Below the pieces are notes generated by a model. That model searched no databases. It was not told where the DNA came from and saw only the letters and a program-made list of their open reading frames with translations. Position numbers and translations under genes: made by a program. DNA of 64,000 nt from Aurantibacter aestuarii (GTDB lineage: Bacteria > Bacteroidota > Bacteroidia > Flavobacteriales > Flavobacteriaceae): NCBI RefSeq assembly GCF_003008425.1, contig NZ_PXOQ01000009.1:379501-443500 (forward strand), in the 5' to 3' direction. This document shows positions 36,749-45,337 of this stretch, piece by piece; positions within the stretch are counted from its first letter, which is position 1; each line of letters opens with the position of its first letter.

Positions 36749-36841
36749 TTATTAACAAATAGCCTAAGTTATTAACAAAAAAGGGTAATTCCCTTGCTAT
36801 GACTTGCATGGTAGGATTTTCCGTTTAAATTTGTAAACGGA
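36749..36841 (+). promoter_or_regulatory. HU gene promoter with palindrome and direct repeats
   Basis: TTG (36804-36806) is followed after exactly 19 bases by TAAATTTG (36826-36833), a textbook Bacteroidota promoter. The -7 box lies inside a dyad CCGTTTA / TAAACGG (36821-36827 and 36834-36840). Upstream, TTATTAACAAA occurs twice, at 36749 and 36769, a 20-base period. These are candidate sites for regulation of HU. Confidence 0.75.
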
Positions 36842-36890
36842 TTATAATATTATAACCAACTATTTAATTAATAACTAAAAAATTAAAATT

Positions 36891-37163
36891 ATGAACAAAA
36901 CAGATTTAATCGACGCTATGGCGGAACACGCTGGAATTACTAAAGCTGCATCAAAGAAAGCATTAGAGTGTGCGTTAATCGAAATCGAAGGAGCTTTACA
37001 AAAAGGAGATAGAGTTTCTTTAGTAGGATTTGGTTCTTGGTCAGTTTCTAAAAGAGCTGCAAGAGAAGGAAGAAATCCTCAAACAGGAAAAACTATTAAA
37101 ATCGCTGCTAAAAACGTAGTGAAATTTAAAGCTGGTTCTGATTTAGCAAATGCCGTTAACTAG
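36891..37163 (+). CDS. hup: HU family DNA-binding protein
   Basis: A 90-aa nucleoid-associated protein that bends DNA as a dimer. It has the HU sequence NKTDLIDAMAEHAGITKA, then GFGSWSVSKRAAREGRNPQT with the beta-arm Pro in RNPQTGKTI, and the C-terminal FKAGSDLANAVN. Its codon use is more biased and G-rich than that of its neighbours (GGA, AGA, GAA), as expected for a highly expressed gene. It is monocistronic, with its own strong promoter and terminator. Confidence 0.97.
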   Translation: MNKTDLIDAMAEHAGITKAASKKALECALIEIEGALQKGDRVSLVGFGSWSVSKRAAREGRNPQTGKTIKIAAKNVVKFKAGSDLANAVN

Positions 37164-37186
37164 TATTTGGTTAAAAAAACTTATAG

Positions 37187-37222
37187 AAACGTCTAAAACA
37201 TAGTTTTAGACGTTTTTTTTTG
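37187..37222 (+). terminator. Terminator of the HU gene
   Basis: A 13-bp stem (37187-37199 with 37203-37215), a 3-base loop and a T run of 10. Confidence 0.92.
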
Positions 37223-37291
37223 GAAAAAAATAAATAAAAAATCTATTTATTTAAAAATATATTTTAAATTGATGTATCTAACTCAACAAAA

Positions 37292-37852
37292 ATGATTGCA
37301 ATTAAACCAAAAAAAGGCGATTTATTATTTGCTGAACCTACAATTCTCGGGGACATTTCATTTAATAGATCTGTTATTTTGCTTACCAATCATTCTAAAG
37401 ATGGTTCTATAGGTTTTATTTTAAATAAACCACTTAACTTTCTATTAAGCGATTTAATTCCTGAAATTGAACAAGAATTTAAAGTATATAATGGTGGCCC
37501 TGTAGAACAAGACAACCTTTACTTTATCCATAAAAAACCAGACTTAATTCCAGATAGTATTGAAATAAACAACGAAATATACTGGGGTGGAAATTTTGAT
37601 GTGGCACTGCAGCTAATAAAAGATAAGAAACTAGACAGTAATGATATTAAGTTTTTTTTAGGGTATTCCGGATGGGATTTTAATCAGTTAGAAGTCGAGT
37701 TAAAAAATAATGCCTGGATTGTTTCTAAAAATCCTTACAAAAACAAAATTATAAATAAAGATTACGAATTTTTCTGGAAGGAAAAAATGTTAGAACTTGG
37801 TGGCGAATATTCAATCTGGTCTAATGCGCCAGAACACCCAAGTTACAACTAA
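37292..37852 (+). CDS. YqgE/AlgH family protein
   Basis: A 186-aa member of the YqgE/AlgH family. The signatures GDLLFAEPTILGDISFNRSV, HSKDGSIGFILNKPL and FFLGYSGWDFNQLEVEL are all present. The molecular function is unknown; AlgH was named as a regulator in Pseudomonas. The stop codon overlaps the stop of the convergent aminotransferase gene (CTAA at 37849-37852), and no terminator separates them. Confidence 0.95.
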   Translation: MIAIKPKKGDLLFAEPTILGDISFNRSVILLTNHSKDGSIGFILNKPLNFLLSDLIPEIEQEFKVYNGGPVEQDNLYFIHKKPDLIPDSIEINNEIYWGGNFDVALQLIKDKKLDSNDIKFFLGYSGWDFNQLEVELKNNAWIVSKNPYKNKIINKDYEFFWKEKMLELGGEYSIWSNAPEHPSYN

Positions 37853-38691
37853 CTCAATCTTAATTTAATATTTATCTTATTTAGCAACTCTGCTGCTACA
37901 GCATGCTTAAATGTTTTCTTTCTATACCGTGTAATAGGTCTTATACCTTGTATAACATTAGTTATAAATAACTCATCTGCTTTTTGTAATTCAAATGGAG
38001 AAATAGAGGTTTCAACTAGTGTATAGTCAGGCAGCTTCTTTATAGCTTCAATAATTTGACTTCTAAAGATACCTTTTAAACAACCATCACTAAGTGGTGG
38101 CGTTTTTATTTCATTGCCTTTTACTAAAAAGATATTACCATTTGTAGCTTCAATAACAGATTTTTCAGTATTTAATAATAAACAATTATCCAAGTCATTT
38201 TCTTTAGCATAAATGCTAGCTACTATGTTTGTTGCTTTATTACTTGTTTTTAAAGTCGAAAGTAAACTTGGTGAGATATAAAAATCTTTAAATAAATCTA
38301 CAACACATTCCTCTTCTACTATACTGTAAAATTCCTGATCTAAAGAATTTACAGTAATAAAATAATTTACATTATGGTTTAAAGGTGTATAAAGTCCACC
38401 TTCTACTCTATTAACAATAATTTTTACACGTGCCGTACGTTCATGTAAATTATTCGCTTTTAAAGTCTTAATGATTTCTTCTTCTAAAAATTCCATGGTA
38501 AAATTCATAGGAATTTCCATACGCAAAATACGCATACTTGCCATTAACCGGAAATAATGATCTTCCAAGAAAAGCACTTTGGAGTGGCTTACTTTTAAAG
38601 TCTCAAAAACAGCATCGCCATAATTAAAACCTCTATTAGAAATGCTTATACAAGATGTGTTTTCGCTTAAATTACCGTTACAATTAATCAT
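37849..38691 (-). CDS. Class IV PLP-dependent aminotransferase (IlvE/PabC-like)
   Basis: A 280-aa fold-type IV PLP enzyme: D-amino-acid or branched-chain aminotransferase, or aminodeoxychorismate lyase. Typical blocks are NRGFNYGDAVFETLKV at the N-terminus (the FxYGDGxFET motif), the PLP-lysine region LLSTLKTSNKATNIVAS, and VIEATNGNIFLVKG followed by TPPLSDGCLKGI. The family cannot be resolved further; PabC-type is plausible because of length and the TPPLxxGCLxGI motif. It runs in the same direction as the START-like gene but has a terminator before it. Confidence 0.88.
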   Translation of the reverse strand: MINCNGNLSENTSCISISNRGFNYGDAVFETLKVSHSKVLFLEDHYFRLMASMRILRMEIPMNFTMEFLEEEIIKTLKANNLHERTARVKIIVNRVEGGLYTPLNHNVNYFITVNSLDQEFYSIVEEECVVDLFKDFYISPSLLSTLKTSNKATNIVASIYAKENDLDNCLLLNTEKSVIEATNGNIFLVKGNEIKTPPLSDGCLKGIFRSQIIEAIKKLPDYTLVETSISPFELQKADELFITNVIQGIRPITRYRKKTFKHAVAAELLNKINIKLRLS

Positions 38692-38718
38692 AAAAAAAGT
38701 CCCAAATTTCTTTGGGAC
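38691..38718 (-). terminator. Terminator after the START-like gene
   Basis: An 8-bp stem (38699-38706 with 38711-38718) followed, on the - strand, by a run of T (38692-38698 as A on the + strand). It separates the START-like gene from the aminotransferase gene. Confidence 0.82.
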
Positions 38719-38743
38719 AAATATACTTTAAATAAAACGTTTT

Positions 38744-39130
38744 TTAAACGGAACCAATCACTTGTTTTAAACTCGAGATTTGGTTATCCCATAACATTTT
38801 TGCTTCGTCAATTTCATCATCTTCAGCAAAATCTACAACAATAATAGAAACGTCTTTAGTAATTTCGTCAACCTGAATTTTAATTTCAAAAAAATAATCC
38901 TCTCCTTCATCGGCAACCCATCTAAATTTTACACGTTCTCCAGATTTTTTTACTAATAGTTTAGCGTGTTCTTCAGACTCATCCCAAATAAACTTAAACA
39001 ATTCGCCTCTAGAATTTACGTTATCGGCAAACCATTCAGAAAGTCCTGAAGGTGTAGAAATATAGGTATATAGTAATGCAGGTGATGCGTGAATAGGATA
39101 TTCTAATTCAAATTTAACTTTATCGTCCAT
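38744..39130 (-). CDS. START-like (SRPBCC/AHSA1) domain protein
   Basis: A 128-aa helix-grip protein known in Flavobacteriaceae as START-like domain protein. It opens VKFELEYPIHASPALLYTYI, followed by PSGLSEWFADNVNSRGELF and the strand KFRWVADEGEDYFFEIKI. The C-terminal helix (MLWDNQISSLKQVIGSV) would close the cavity. It probably binds a lipid-like ligand, or acts in protein homeostasis like Aha1. The ligand is unknown. It is monocistronic. Confidence 0.9.
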   Translation of the reverse strand: MDDKVKFELEYPIHASPALLYTYISTPSGLSEWFADNVNSRGELFKFIWDESEEHAKLLVKKSGERVKFRWVADEGEDYFFEIKIQVDEITKDVSIIVVDFAEDDEIDEAKMLWDNQISSLKQVIGSV

Positions 39131-39211
39131 GTAATCAATTTTATTTGGTCAATATATATATTATTAAATAAAACACGCCCATTTTTTTTTAATTTTTTAA
39201 TTAAAATTTAG

Positions 39212-39241
39212 TTGCCAAATCTCATAATGTTATTATATTTG
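39212..39241 (+). promoter_or_regulatory. Promoter of tRNA-Met
   Basis: TTG (39212-39214), a 19-base spacer and TATATTTG (39234-39241) match the Bacteroidota -33/-7 consensus exactly; the tRNA starts 16 bases later. Confidence 0.88.
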
Positions 39242-39256
39242 CAAACTCAAAATCAT

Positions 39257-39330
39257 GGCGAGGTAGCTCAGTTGGTTAGAGCGTCGGATTCATAACCCGG
39301 AGGTCACGAGTTCAAATCTCGTTCTCGCTA
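39257..39330 (+). tRNA. tRNA-Met (anticodon CAT)
   Basis: A 74-base cloverleaf. The acceptor stem pairs 39257-39263 with 39323-39329 (including G-U at 1-72 and 7-66) and the discriminator is A. The D stem is GCTC/GAGC, the anticodon loop TTCATAA, and the T arm ACGAG-TTCAAAT-CTCGT. CCA is not encoded. Paired 1-72 and the GGTAGCTCAGTTGGTTAGAG D-arm point to elongator Met rather than fMet. An Ile-tRNA with lysidine-modified CAT cannot be excluded. The anticodon stem has an A31-C39 mismatch. Confidence 0.94.
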
Positions 39331-39354
39331 CAAAATTTAAATTATTGCAAATAA

Positions 39355-39384
39355 GCGGTTTAGTCTTTCTAAACCGTTTTTTTT
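39355..39384 (+). terminator. Terminator after tRNA-Met
   Basis: An 8-bp stem (39356-39363 with 39369-39376), a 5-base loop and a run of T. Confidence 0.88.
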
Positions 39385-39680
39385 ATGCGTACTTTTAAAG
39401 AGATTGTTAATTTTGTAAACGATTTATTTAAAAACAATTTTGTTTTTATTTATTTTATAGAGGTTTTAATTGCTGCTAAAAGAAAATGCAACTTTATAAG
39501 ATTTTCACAGAACAAAAGATTTTTATTACGTCTATTACTTTACAGATTTATTTATAATTTGACAAAATGGTAGACTTTTCTACTTGATATCTTCATCTTA
39601 AGAAAACTATCAAAACATATAAAAAATTCCACTTTTACTATTTATTAAATTCATACCTTAGAAATTAAAAACATAAAATC
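39385..39680. other. Intergenic stretch without a supported gene
   Basis: About 300 bases between the tRNA terminator and the 51-aa gene. A 62-codon reading frame at 39385-39573 is AT-driven, begins inside the terminator T run and has no family resemblance, so I do not call it. No repeat or RNA structure is evident. Confidence 0.6.
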
Positions 39681-39836
39681 ATGAAAGGAATCGTTATAGG
39701 TATTATAATAGCAGTTATTTTTTTTATTCTTTTTTTCTACGTTCTTAAGTTTGTTTTTATTACTTCACTAATCATTTCGGTTTTAATTATAATTGTTCCT
39801 ATTATCTACGCGGTGTACAAGGCAAAAAGCAACTAA
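39681..39836 (+). CDS. Small double-spanning membrane protein
   Basis: A 51-aa hydrophobic peptide. It has two transmembrane stretches (about residues 3-20 and 25-44) separated by VLKFVF, and a basic C-terminus (YKAKSN). The strong bias toward Ile, Val, Phe and Leu codons over 50 residues, a normal ATG and a stop 29 bases before msrA support a real gene, but I know no family. It may be co-transcribed with msrA. Confidence 0.6.
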   Translation: MKGIVIGIIIAVIFFILFFYVLKFVFITSLIISVLIIIVPIIYAVYKAKSN

Positions 39837-39865
39837 ATATTGCTTTTCTTTATTTTATTTAAATC

Positions 39866-40354
39866 ATGACTAAAAAAATTGGTTTTGGTGGTGGCTGTCA
39901 CTGGTGTACAGAAGCCTATTTTCAGTCATTAAAAGGCGTGGAAAAAGTAGAACAAGGTTGGATTAGTGCTGTAACTCCAAACGAAGCCTTTTCGGAAGCT
40001 GTTATTGTACATTATAATGAACATGTAATTGCTTTAGATATCTTAATCAGTATCCATTTGCATACGCATGCTTCAACTAAAAACCATAGTTTTAGAGAAA
40101 AATACCGTTCTGCAGTTTATATATTTGACTCAACCATTGAAGCCACTAAAGATATTATTGCAGCACAACAAAAGGATTTTAAAGAACTAATAATCACACA
40201 AGTATTACCATTCAAAGCCTTTAAAAAGAATAGCGAAAAACAGCAGAATTACTTTAAAAAACATAAAGAAGGTCACTTTTGCCAAAAGTACATCTCGCCA
40301 AAATTACAATGGATTGAGAAGGAATACCTTAACTATTTTAAACCTATTAAGTAA
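39866..40354 (+). CDS. msrA: Peptide-methionine (S)-S-oxide reductase (divergent MsrA)
   Basis: Repairs oxidised methionine in proteins. The protein has 162 aa; the active-site motif is GGGCHWCTEAYF (Cys11), where typical MsrA has GCFWC. His in place of Phe occurs in a known sub-branch. The downstream HLHTHASTKNHSFREKYRSA corresponds to the family D/H-x-T region that shapes the substrate pocket. The C-terminal HFCQKYISPKL contains a Cys that may be the resolving thiol. Cytoplasmic. The next gene starts 16 bases later. Confidence 0.88.
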   Translation: MTKKIGFGGGCHWCTEAYFQSLKGVEKVEQGWISAVTPNEAFSEAVIVHYNEHVIALDILISIHLHTHASTKNHSFREKYRSAVYIFDSTIEATKDIIAAQQKDFKELIITQVLPFKAFKKNSEKQQNYFKKHKEGHFCQKYISPKLQWIEKEYLNYFKPIK

Positions 40355-40370
40355 TTTAGTTTAAATATTA

Positions 40371-40622
40371 ATGAAGCTCCTTAAACACATAAAATCGATA
40401 GCACTTGGATATTCTGAAGTTTTTTATAAAGGCGAAAAATATGGTGTTACGCGAGAAGATTTTAATGGCGGAAAAAGTATTAAAGTGTATGCGAAAGCTT
40501 TAGGTGGATCTCATTTTATTAGTTTTAATTACTATCTTACCTCTACATCTCAACTTTTAAAACCTTGCGAAATGTCTGCAGAAGAGGTTATTCACTTTTT
40601 AAAATACTACAAAAGTATTTAA
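40371..40622 (+). CDS. Conserved hypothetical protein downstream of msrA
   Basis: An 83-aa soluble protein of unknown function. It contains SEVFYKGEKYGVTREDFNGG and AKALGGSHFISFNYYL, a compact alpha/beta pattern. In Flavobacteriaceae genomes this small gene is, as I recall, commonly placed next to msrA and sometimes named after it by transfer. No catalytic motif is seen. The gap to msrA is 16 bases, so it is probably co-transcribed. Confidence 0.72.
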   Translation: MKLLKHIKSIALGYSEVFYKGEKYGVTREDFNGGKSIKVYAKALGGSHFISFNYYLTSTSQLLKPCEMSAEEVIHFLKYYKSI

Positions 40623-40685
40623 ATCTTTACCATTCCATTAACGCATAACAAATTCGAAAACTTTTACTTTCGTAACAAAAACGAT

Positions 40686-41519
40686 ATGAATTTGAAACTG
40701 ATTACCATAACATTAACAGCATTTCTATTATGCAATTGTGCCTCTAAAAAAATAAAAGACATTAGCTATAAAAGTAAAACTGAGCGTACTTTAAATAGTA
40801 ACTTAAACCTAAACGTCTTTGAGCCCAATCGCACTAAAACTGATAAAAACCCTGTAGTTATTTTTGTGCATGGCGGTTACTGGACAGAAGGTCACAAAGA
40901 TATTTATGGCTTTTTAGGTCGTAATTTTGCAAAAAATGATGTGGTAACTGTGATCCCAAATTATACTTTAAGCCCCAAGGGTTCTTACGATACTATGGCT
41001 AAAGATATTGTAGATGCCATACAGTGGACTCAAACCAATATTGACCAATATAAAGGCGACCCAGAGCAGATTTATTTAATGGGACATAGCGCTGGGGGAC
41101 ATTTAATTGCTTTGGTAAGTACCAATCCTAAATATTTGAATGATAAATCCCTTATAAAAGGTGTTATTTTAAATGATGCTGCAGGTTTAGATATGAAAAG
41201 TTATTTGGAAAAAAATCCACCAACTACCGAATATAATTACATTACCACATGGACTAAAGATTCAAAAAACTGGAAAGATGCTTCGCCTATTTATTTTTTA
41301 GATGAAGCTGCGCCACCATTCTTAATTTATGTTGGCGAAAAAACTTATCCTTCCATTATTACTCAAAATGACGCATTTATTGAAGAATTGAAAGAGTTTC
41401 AACCCAGTGTTGAAGCTATTCGTTTAGATAAAAAACATGTCCCAATGATGTCACATTATTTCTTTCCTTGGGTAAATAGATATGATGAAATTTTAGCCTT
41501 TATAAAAAAAACAAAATAA
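40686..41519 (+). CDS. Alpha/beta-hydrolase lipoprotein
   Basis: A 277-aa esterase-like hydrolase of the HSL/BD-FAE type. A lipobox is seen as LLCNC (Cys18), so it is probably anchored on the outer or inner membrane facing the periplasm. The oxyanion motif HGGYW is in VIFVHGGYWTEGH, the nucleophile Ser in LMGHSAGGHL, and the catalytic His in LDKKHVPMM. The acid is probably the Asp or Glu near the YVGEKTYPS region. The substrate is unknown; carboxylic esters are likely. Confidence 0.88.
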   Translation: MNLKLITITLTAFLLCNCASKKIKDISYKSKTERTLNSNLNLNVFEPNRTKTDKNPVVIFVHGGYWTEGHKDIYGFLGRNFAKNDVVTVIPNYTLSPKGSYDTMAKDIVDAIQWTQTNIDQYKGDPEQIYLMGHSAGGHLIALVSTNPKYLNDKSLIKGVILNDAAGLDMKSYLEKNPPTTEYNYITTWTKDSKNWKDASPIYFLDEAAPPFLIYVGEKTYPSIITQNDAFIEELKEFQPSVEAIRLDKKHVPMMSHYFFPWVNRYDEILAFIKKTK

Positions 41520-41526
41520 GCTCTGT

Positions 41527-41552
41527 TGTCAGTTCGAGCGGAGTCGAGAACT
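41527..41552. repeat. Fragment of a dispersed flavobacterial repeat
   Basis: The 26 bases starting TGTCAGTTCGAGCGGAGTCG and ending GAGAACT resemble an interspersed intergenic repeat that recurs in many Flavobacteriaceae genomes, usually as half of an inverted pair. Only one arm is visible here; it is far more GC-rich than the flanks. Confidence 0.5.
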
Positions 41553-41740
41553 AATTAATAATCAAATTAAGTTTCTACTTTGGCTTGTGTAAATCCATAA
41601 TTAAGAGTTTTAATCACACATTTTGTAATATAAATTTTCACCAAATCACGCTTTTAATACTACATTTGATAGGGTTTTGATTTCGTCTTAATCGTTTTTT
41701 TTAGTTTTAAAAGTTACATTTGCAGAATTAAGAGTTTGTT

Positions 41741-42418
41741 ATGCGCATAGACATCATTACCGTTTTACCAGAATTATTAAAAAGTCCGTTTGAAGCTTCT
41801 ATTTTAAAACGCGCTATTGAAGCTAATTTAGTCGAAGTTCATTTTCATAACTTAAGAGATTACACGACCGACAAACATAAATCGGTAGACGATTACCAAT
41901 TTGGTGGTGGCGCAGGTATGGTGATGCTTGTGGAACCGATTGATAAATGTATTTCGGATTTAAAGGCTGAAAGACATTATGATGAAGTCATCTATATGAC
42001 ACCAGATGGAGCAACCCTAAATCAAGGCATCGCTAACACACTATCTTTAAAAGAAAACATCATCATTCTTTGCGGACATTATAAAGGTGTAGACCAACGT
42101 GTTCGAGATATGTTTGTAACAAAAGAGATTTCGATTGGCGACTATGTACTTTCTGGCGGAGAGTTAGGTGCTGCAGTACTTTGCGATAGTATTATTAGAT
42201 TAATTCCAGGAGTTTTAGGCAATGAAACCTCTGCCCTAACCGATTCTTTCCAGGATAATTTATTGGCACCACCTATTTATACCAGACCAAGAAGCTATAA
42301 AGGCCATGATGTTCCTGAAATATTATTCACTGGAAACTTTCCTAAAATTGAAAAATGGCGTGAAGACCAAGCTTACGAACGTACAAAAGCACGTCGTCCA
42401 GATTTGTTGGAAGATTAA
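41741..42418 (+). CDS. trmD: tRNA (guanine-37-N1)-methyltransferase
   Basis: Methylates G37 next to the anticodon, preventing frameshifts, using S-adenosylmethionine. The protein has 225 aa, standard. SPOUT trefoil-knot motifs are clear: [49 protein letters not shown] and the knot loop [15 protein letters not shown] with IPGVLGN. The C-terminal helices end in [17 protein letters not shown] boxes lie at 41661-41668 and 41715-41722. Monocistronic, with a repeat-rich spacer downstream. Confidence 0.97.
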   Translation: MRIDIITVLPELLKSPFEASILKRAIEANLVEVHFHNLRDYTTDKHKSVDDYQFGGGAGMVMLVEPIDKCISDLKAERHYDEVIYMTPDGATLNQGIANTLSLKENIIILCGHYKGVDQRVRDMFVTKEISIGDYVLSGGELGAAVLCDSIIRLIPGVLGNETSALTDSFQDNLLAPPIYTRPRSYKGHDVPEILFTGNFPKIEKWREDQAYERTKARRPDLLED

Positions 42419-42425
42419 TGTTCAA

Positions 42426-42471
42426 TTATCAGTTATCATTTATCATTTATCAGTTTAAGTTTAAGTTTAAG
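42426..42471. repeat. Two adjacent short tandem repeats
   Basis: Four 7-base units TTATCA(G/T) at 42426-42453 are directly followed by three TTTAAG units at 42454-42471, starting 8 bases after the trmD stop. Confidence 0.8.
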
Positions 42472-42690
42472 TTTTTTAATCTTAAATCTTTTTTTTTATT
42501 GGATAAACTGCCCTTATTAGGCAACGACGCGGAATTTTTTCACATTTAAAACCTGAATATTATTAGTGTTGTTATTCCACTTGCATTCCAACAATCTAAT
42601 ATTTCTAAAAAAGTTAAAGAAATTATAAAGCCTACTTACAATAGTGGGAATCCTTATATTTGAGTATTCATCAAATTGATTCCTTTTTTC

Positions 42691-45183
42691 ATGCAAAAAA
42701 CTATTGCTTTTTTTCTATTCACTATATTATTTTCAATAGCTCTAAACGCCCAACAACCTAAAAAACCTAATTCTTCCGAAATTTTTGAGTCTATAAAAAA
42801 ACTCAATTTTTTAGGATCCGTTTTATATGTTGCGGCACATCCCGATGATGAAAACACGCGACTTATTTCCTATTTGGCAAATAATGTTCATGCCAGAACC
42901 GCTTATTTATCCTTAACCCGAGGTGATGGCGGACAAAATTTAATTGGTCCAGAAATTAGAGAATTATTAGGTGTTATTCGTACTCAAGAATTATTGGCTG
43001 CACGAAGAACCGATGGTGGCTCGCAGCGTTTTACTAGAGCTAACGATTTTGGCTATTCAAAACATCCCGATGAAACCTTAGATATTTGGAATAAAACCGA
43101 AGTGCTAAGCGATGTAGTTTTAGCCATTAGACAGTTTAAACCAGACATTATTATTAACCGTTTTGACCATAGAAGTCCTGGATCTACACACGGACATCAT
43201 ACCAGTTCTGCCCTATTAAGTTTAGAAGCTTTTGAAGCTTCTGGAGAAGCTAATAAATATCCGGAACAAGTTAAAACCTATGGTACTTGGCAACCCAAAC
43301 GTGCTTTTTTTAATACATCGTGGTGGTTTTATGGCAGCCAAGAAAAGTTTGATGCAGCCGATAAAACCAATCTTTTAAGTGTAGATGTTGGGGTATTTTA
43401 TCCATCTTCCGGACTTAGTAATACCGAAATTGCGTCTTTCAGTAGAAGCCAACATAAATCTCAAGGATTTGGAAATACAGGAACCAGAGGTTCCGAATTG
43501 GAATATATTGAATTACTTAAAGGCGATTTACCCAAAGACAAGTCTAACTTATTTGATGGAATCAATACTACTTGGACGCGAGTTAAAGGTGGAAAAGCTA
43601 TTGGAGAATTATTATCTAAAGTAGAAAATAATTATGATTTTAAAAACCCGTCTGCCTCTTTACCAAATTTGGTTAAAGCCTATCAATTAGTTTCTAAATT
43701 AGAGGATAAACATTGGAGAATAATAAAAACGGAAGAATTAAAAGCAATCATTTATGCATGTTCTGGCTTGTATATTGAGGCAGTTGCAGATACCAATCAT
43801 GCCACACCTGCTTCATCGGTAAACGTCAATCTAGAAATTATCAATAGAAATAGTTCTAAAGTTGTGTTGAAAAACATCATTTTACCAGACAACACTTCCG
43901 TAGAAAAAAATATAAACCTAACAGCTAACACTAATTTCAATTTCAAAGAAATACTACAAATTCCAGAAAACCAGCAACCTACTACTCCTTATTGGCTTAA
44001 CGAAACTGGTAGTTTAGGGATGTACAAAGTAACCGATAAGTCTTTAATTGGTTTAGCTGAAACACCTCGCGAATTCTTTTATGCATTTGAATTACATATT
44101 GAAAACACGACGATAAGCTATAAAAAACCAGTGGTTTTTAAGTTGAATGATCCCGTAAAAGGTGAAGTGTATAAACCTTTTGAAATTATACCTGAAGCAG
44201 CTATTAAACTAAGCGATAAAGTTTTTATTTTTAATACCAACGATACTAAATTAATTCCTGTAACTATAAAAGCAGGAAAAAATCAGCTTAAAGGAACAGT
44301 TTCACTAAATGCTCCGGAAAACTGGAAAGTATCACCTAGACAACATGAAATAGAAATTACTAATAAAGGTCAAGAAAAAGTTGTAGTTTTTACAGTTCTG
44401 CCTCCTTTAACAAATTCTGAAGGATATATTTCTCCAGAAATTAAGGTTGGTACTAAAACATACTCTAAAGAATTAATTGAAATGGATTATGACCATATTC
44501 CGTATCAAACCGTGCTTTTGCCTAGCGAGAGTAAAGTAGTAAAATTGAATATTGAAAAACGAGGTGCTAATATTGCTTATATTGAAGGTGCTGGAGATGT
44601 AGTTCCTGAAAGTTTAGGTCAAATTGGTTATTCGGTTACTGTAATGGATCCAGAAAGTATTTCTACTGAAAACTTAAAAGGTTTTGATGCAGTTGTAATT
44701 GGTATTAGAGCGTATAATACTGTTGATGTCTTAAAGTTTAAACAAGACATCTTATTCGAGTTTGTAAAAAATGGCGGTAACATGATTGTACAGTACAATA
44801 CGAGTCATCGTTTAAAAGTAGACCAATTAGCACCATACGACTTAAAATTATCCCGAGATCGCGTTACAGACGAGTTTGCAGAGGTAACATTTTTAGAAAA
44901 AAATCATCCCGTTTTAAATAATCCAAACAAAATAACTTCTAAAGATTTTGAAGGTTGGACACAAGAACGAGGTTTGTATTTTCCAGATGAATGGGCTAAA
45001 GAATTTACCCCTATTTTATCTATGCATGACAAAGATGAAACACCAAAAACAGGTAGTTTATTAGTTGCTCCTTACGGAAAAGGTTATTATATCTATACCG
45101 GATTGAGCTTTTTTAGAGAATTCCCAGAAGGCGTTTCGGGAGCTTATAAATTATTCGCTAACTTGTTAAGTATTGGGAAATAG
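42691..45183 (+). CDS. Secreted PIG-L family deacetylase with large C-terminal extension
   Basis: An 830-aa exported protein. I start at ATG 42691, which gives a proper signal peptide (MQKTIAFFLFTILFSIALNAQ), not at the upstream TTG 42676. The PIG-L/LmbE zinc domain occupies about residues 40-290, with AAHPDDENTRL (zinc-binding AHPDDE) and the later STHGHHTSS histidines. Such domains remove acetyl groups from GlcNAc-type sugars. The remainder is a beta-sandwich region and a Rossmann-like segment (VVIGIRAYNTVDVL, PYGKGYYIYTGLSF) resembling ThuA or glutamine-amidotransferase-like domains. Probably acts on extracellular glycans. Confidence 0.9.
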   Translation: MQKTIAFFLFTILFSIALNAQQPKKPNSSEIFESIKKLNFLGSVLYVAAHPDDENTRLISYLANNVHARTAYLSLTRGDGGQNLIGPEIRELLGVIRTQELLAARRTDGGSQRFTRANDFGYSKHPDETLDIWNKTEVLSDVVLAIRQFKPDIIINRFDHRSPGSTHGHHTSSALLSLEAFEASGEANKYPEQVKTYGTWQPKRAFFNTSWWFYGSQEKFDAADKTNLLSVDVGVFYPSSGLSNTEIASFSRSQHKSQGFGNTGTRGSELEYIELLKGDLPKDKSNLFDGINTTWTRVKGGKAIGELLSKVENNYDFKNPSASLPNLVKAYQLVSKLEDKHWRIIKTEELKAIIYACSGLYIEAVADTNHATPASSVNVNLEIINRNSSKVVLKNIILPDNTSVEKNINLTANTNFNFKEILQIPENQQPTTPYWLNETGSLGMYKVTDKSLIGLAETPREFFYAFELHIENTTISYKKPVVFKLNDPVKGEVYKPFEIIPEAAIKLSDKVFIFNTNDTKLIPVTIKAGKNQLKGTVSLNAPENWKVSPRQHEIEITNKGQEKVVVFTVLPPLTNSEGYISPEIKVGTKTYSKELIEMDYDHIPYQTVLLPSESKVVKLNIEKRGANIAYIEGAGDVVPESLGQIGYSVTVMDPESISTENLKGFDAVVIGIRAYNTVDVLKFKQDILFEFVKNGGNMIVQYNTSHRLKVDQLAPYDLKLSRDRVTDEFAEVTFLEKNHPVLNNPNKITSKDFEGWTQERGLYFPDEWAKEFTPILSMHDKDETPKTGSLLVAPYGKGYYIYTGLSFFREFPEGVSGAYKLFANLLSIGK

Positions 45184-45337
45184 GTATTTAATGTAACAAT
45201 TTACTAATGTAGCAATTTATTAATGGAGTAATTTGAAGATGTGATGATTTGATAATGGTTTATTAGCACTATAAAATCATTTAAACACTAACAGCAAAAA
45301 GCAAAAAGCTAGAGGCTAAAGGCTAACACCAAAACAT

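Noticed and set aside
37849-37852. Convergent stop codons overlapping by four bases (yqgE and aminotransferase)
   Set aside because: Compact but common arrangement; no sign of function beyond close packing.
39385-39573. 62-codon frame after the tRNA
   Set aside because: Begins inside the terminator T run, no family resemblance, AT-driven composition.
42654-42857. 67-codon frame on the - strand at the PIG-L gene start
   Set aside because: Opposite a signal peptide and conserved AHPDDE region; no independent support.
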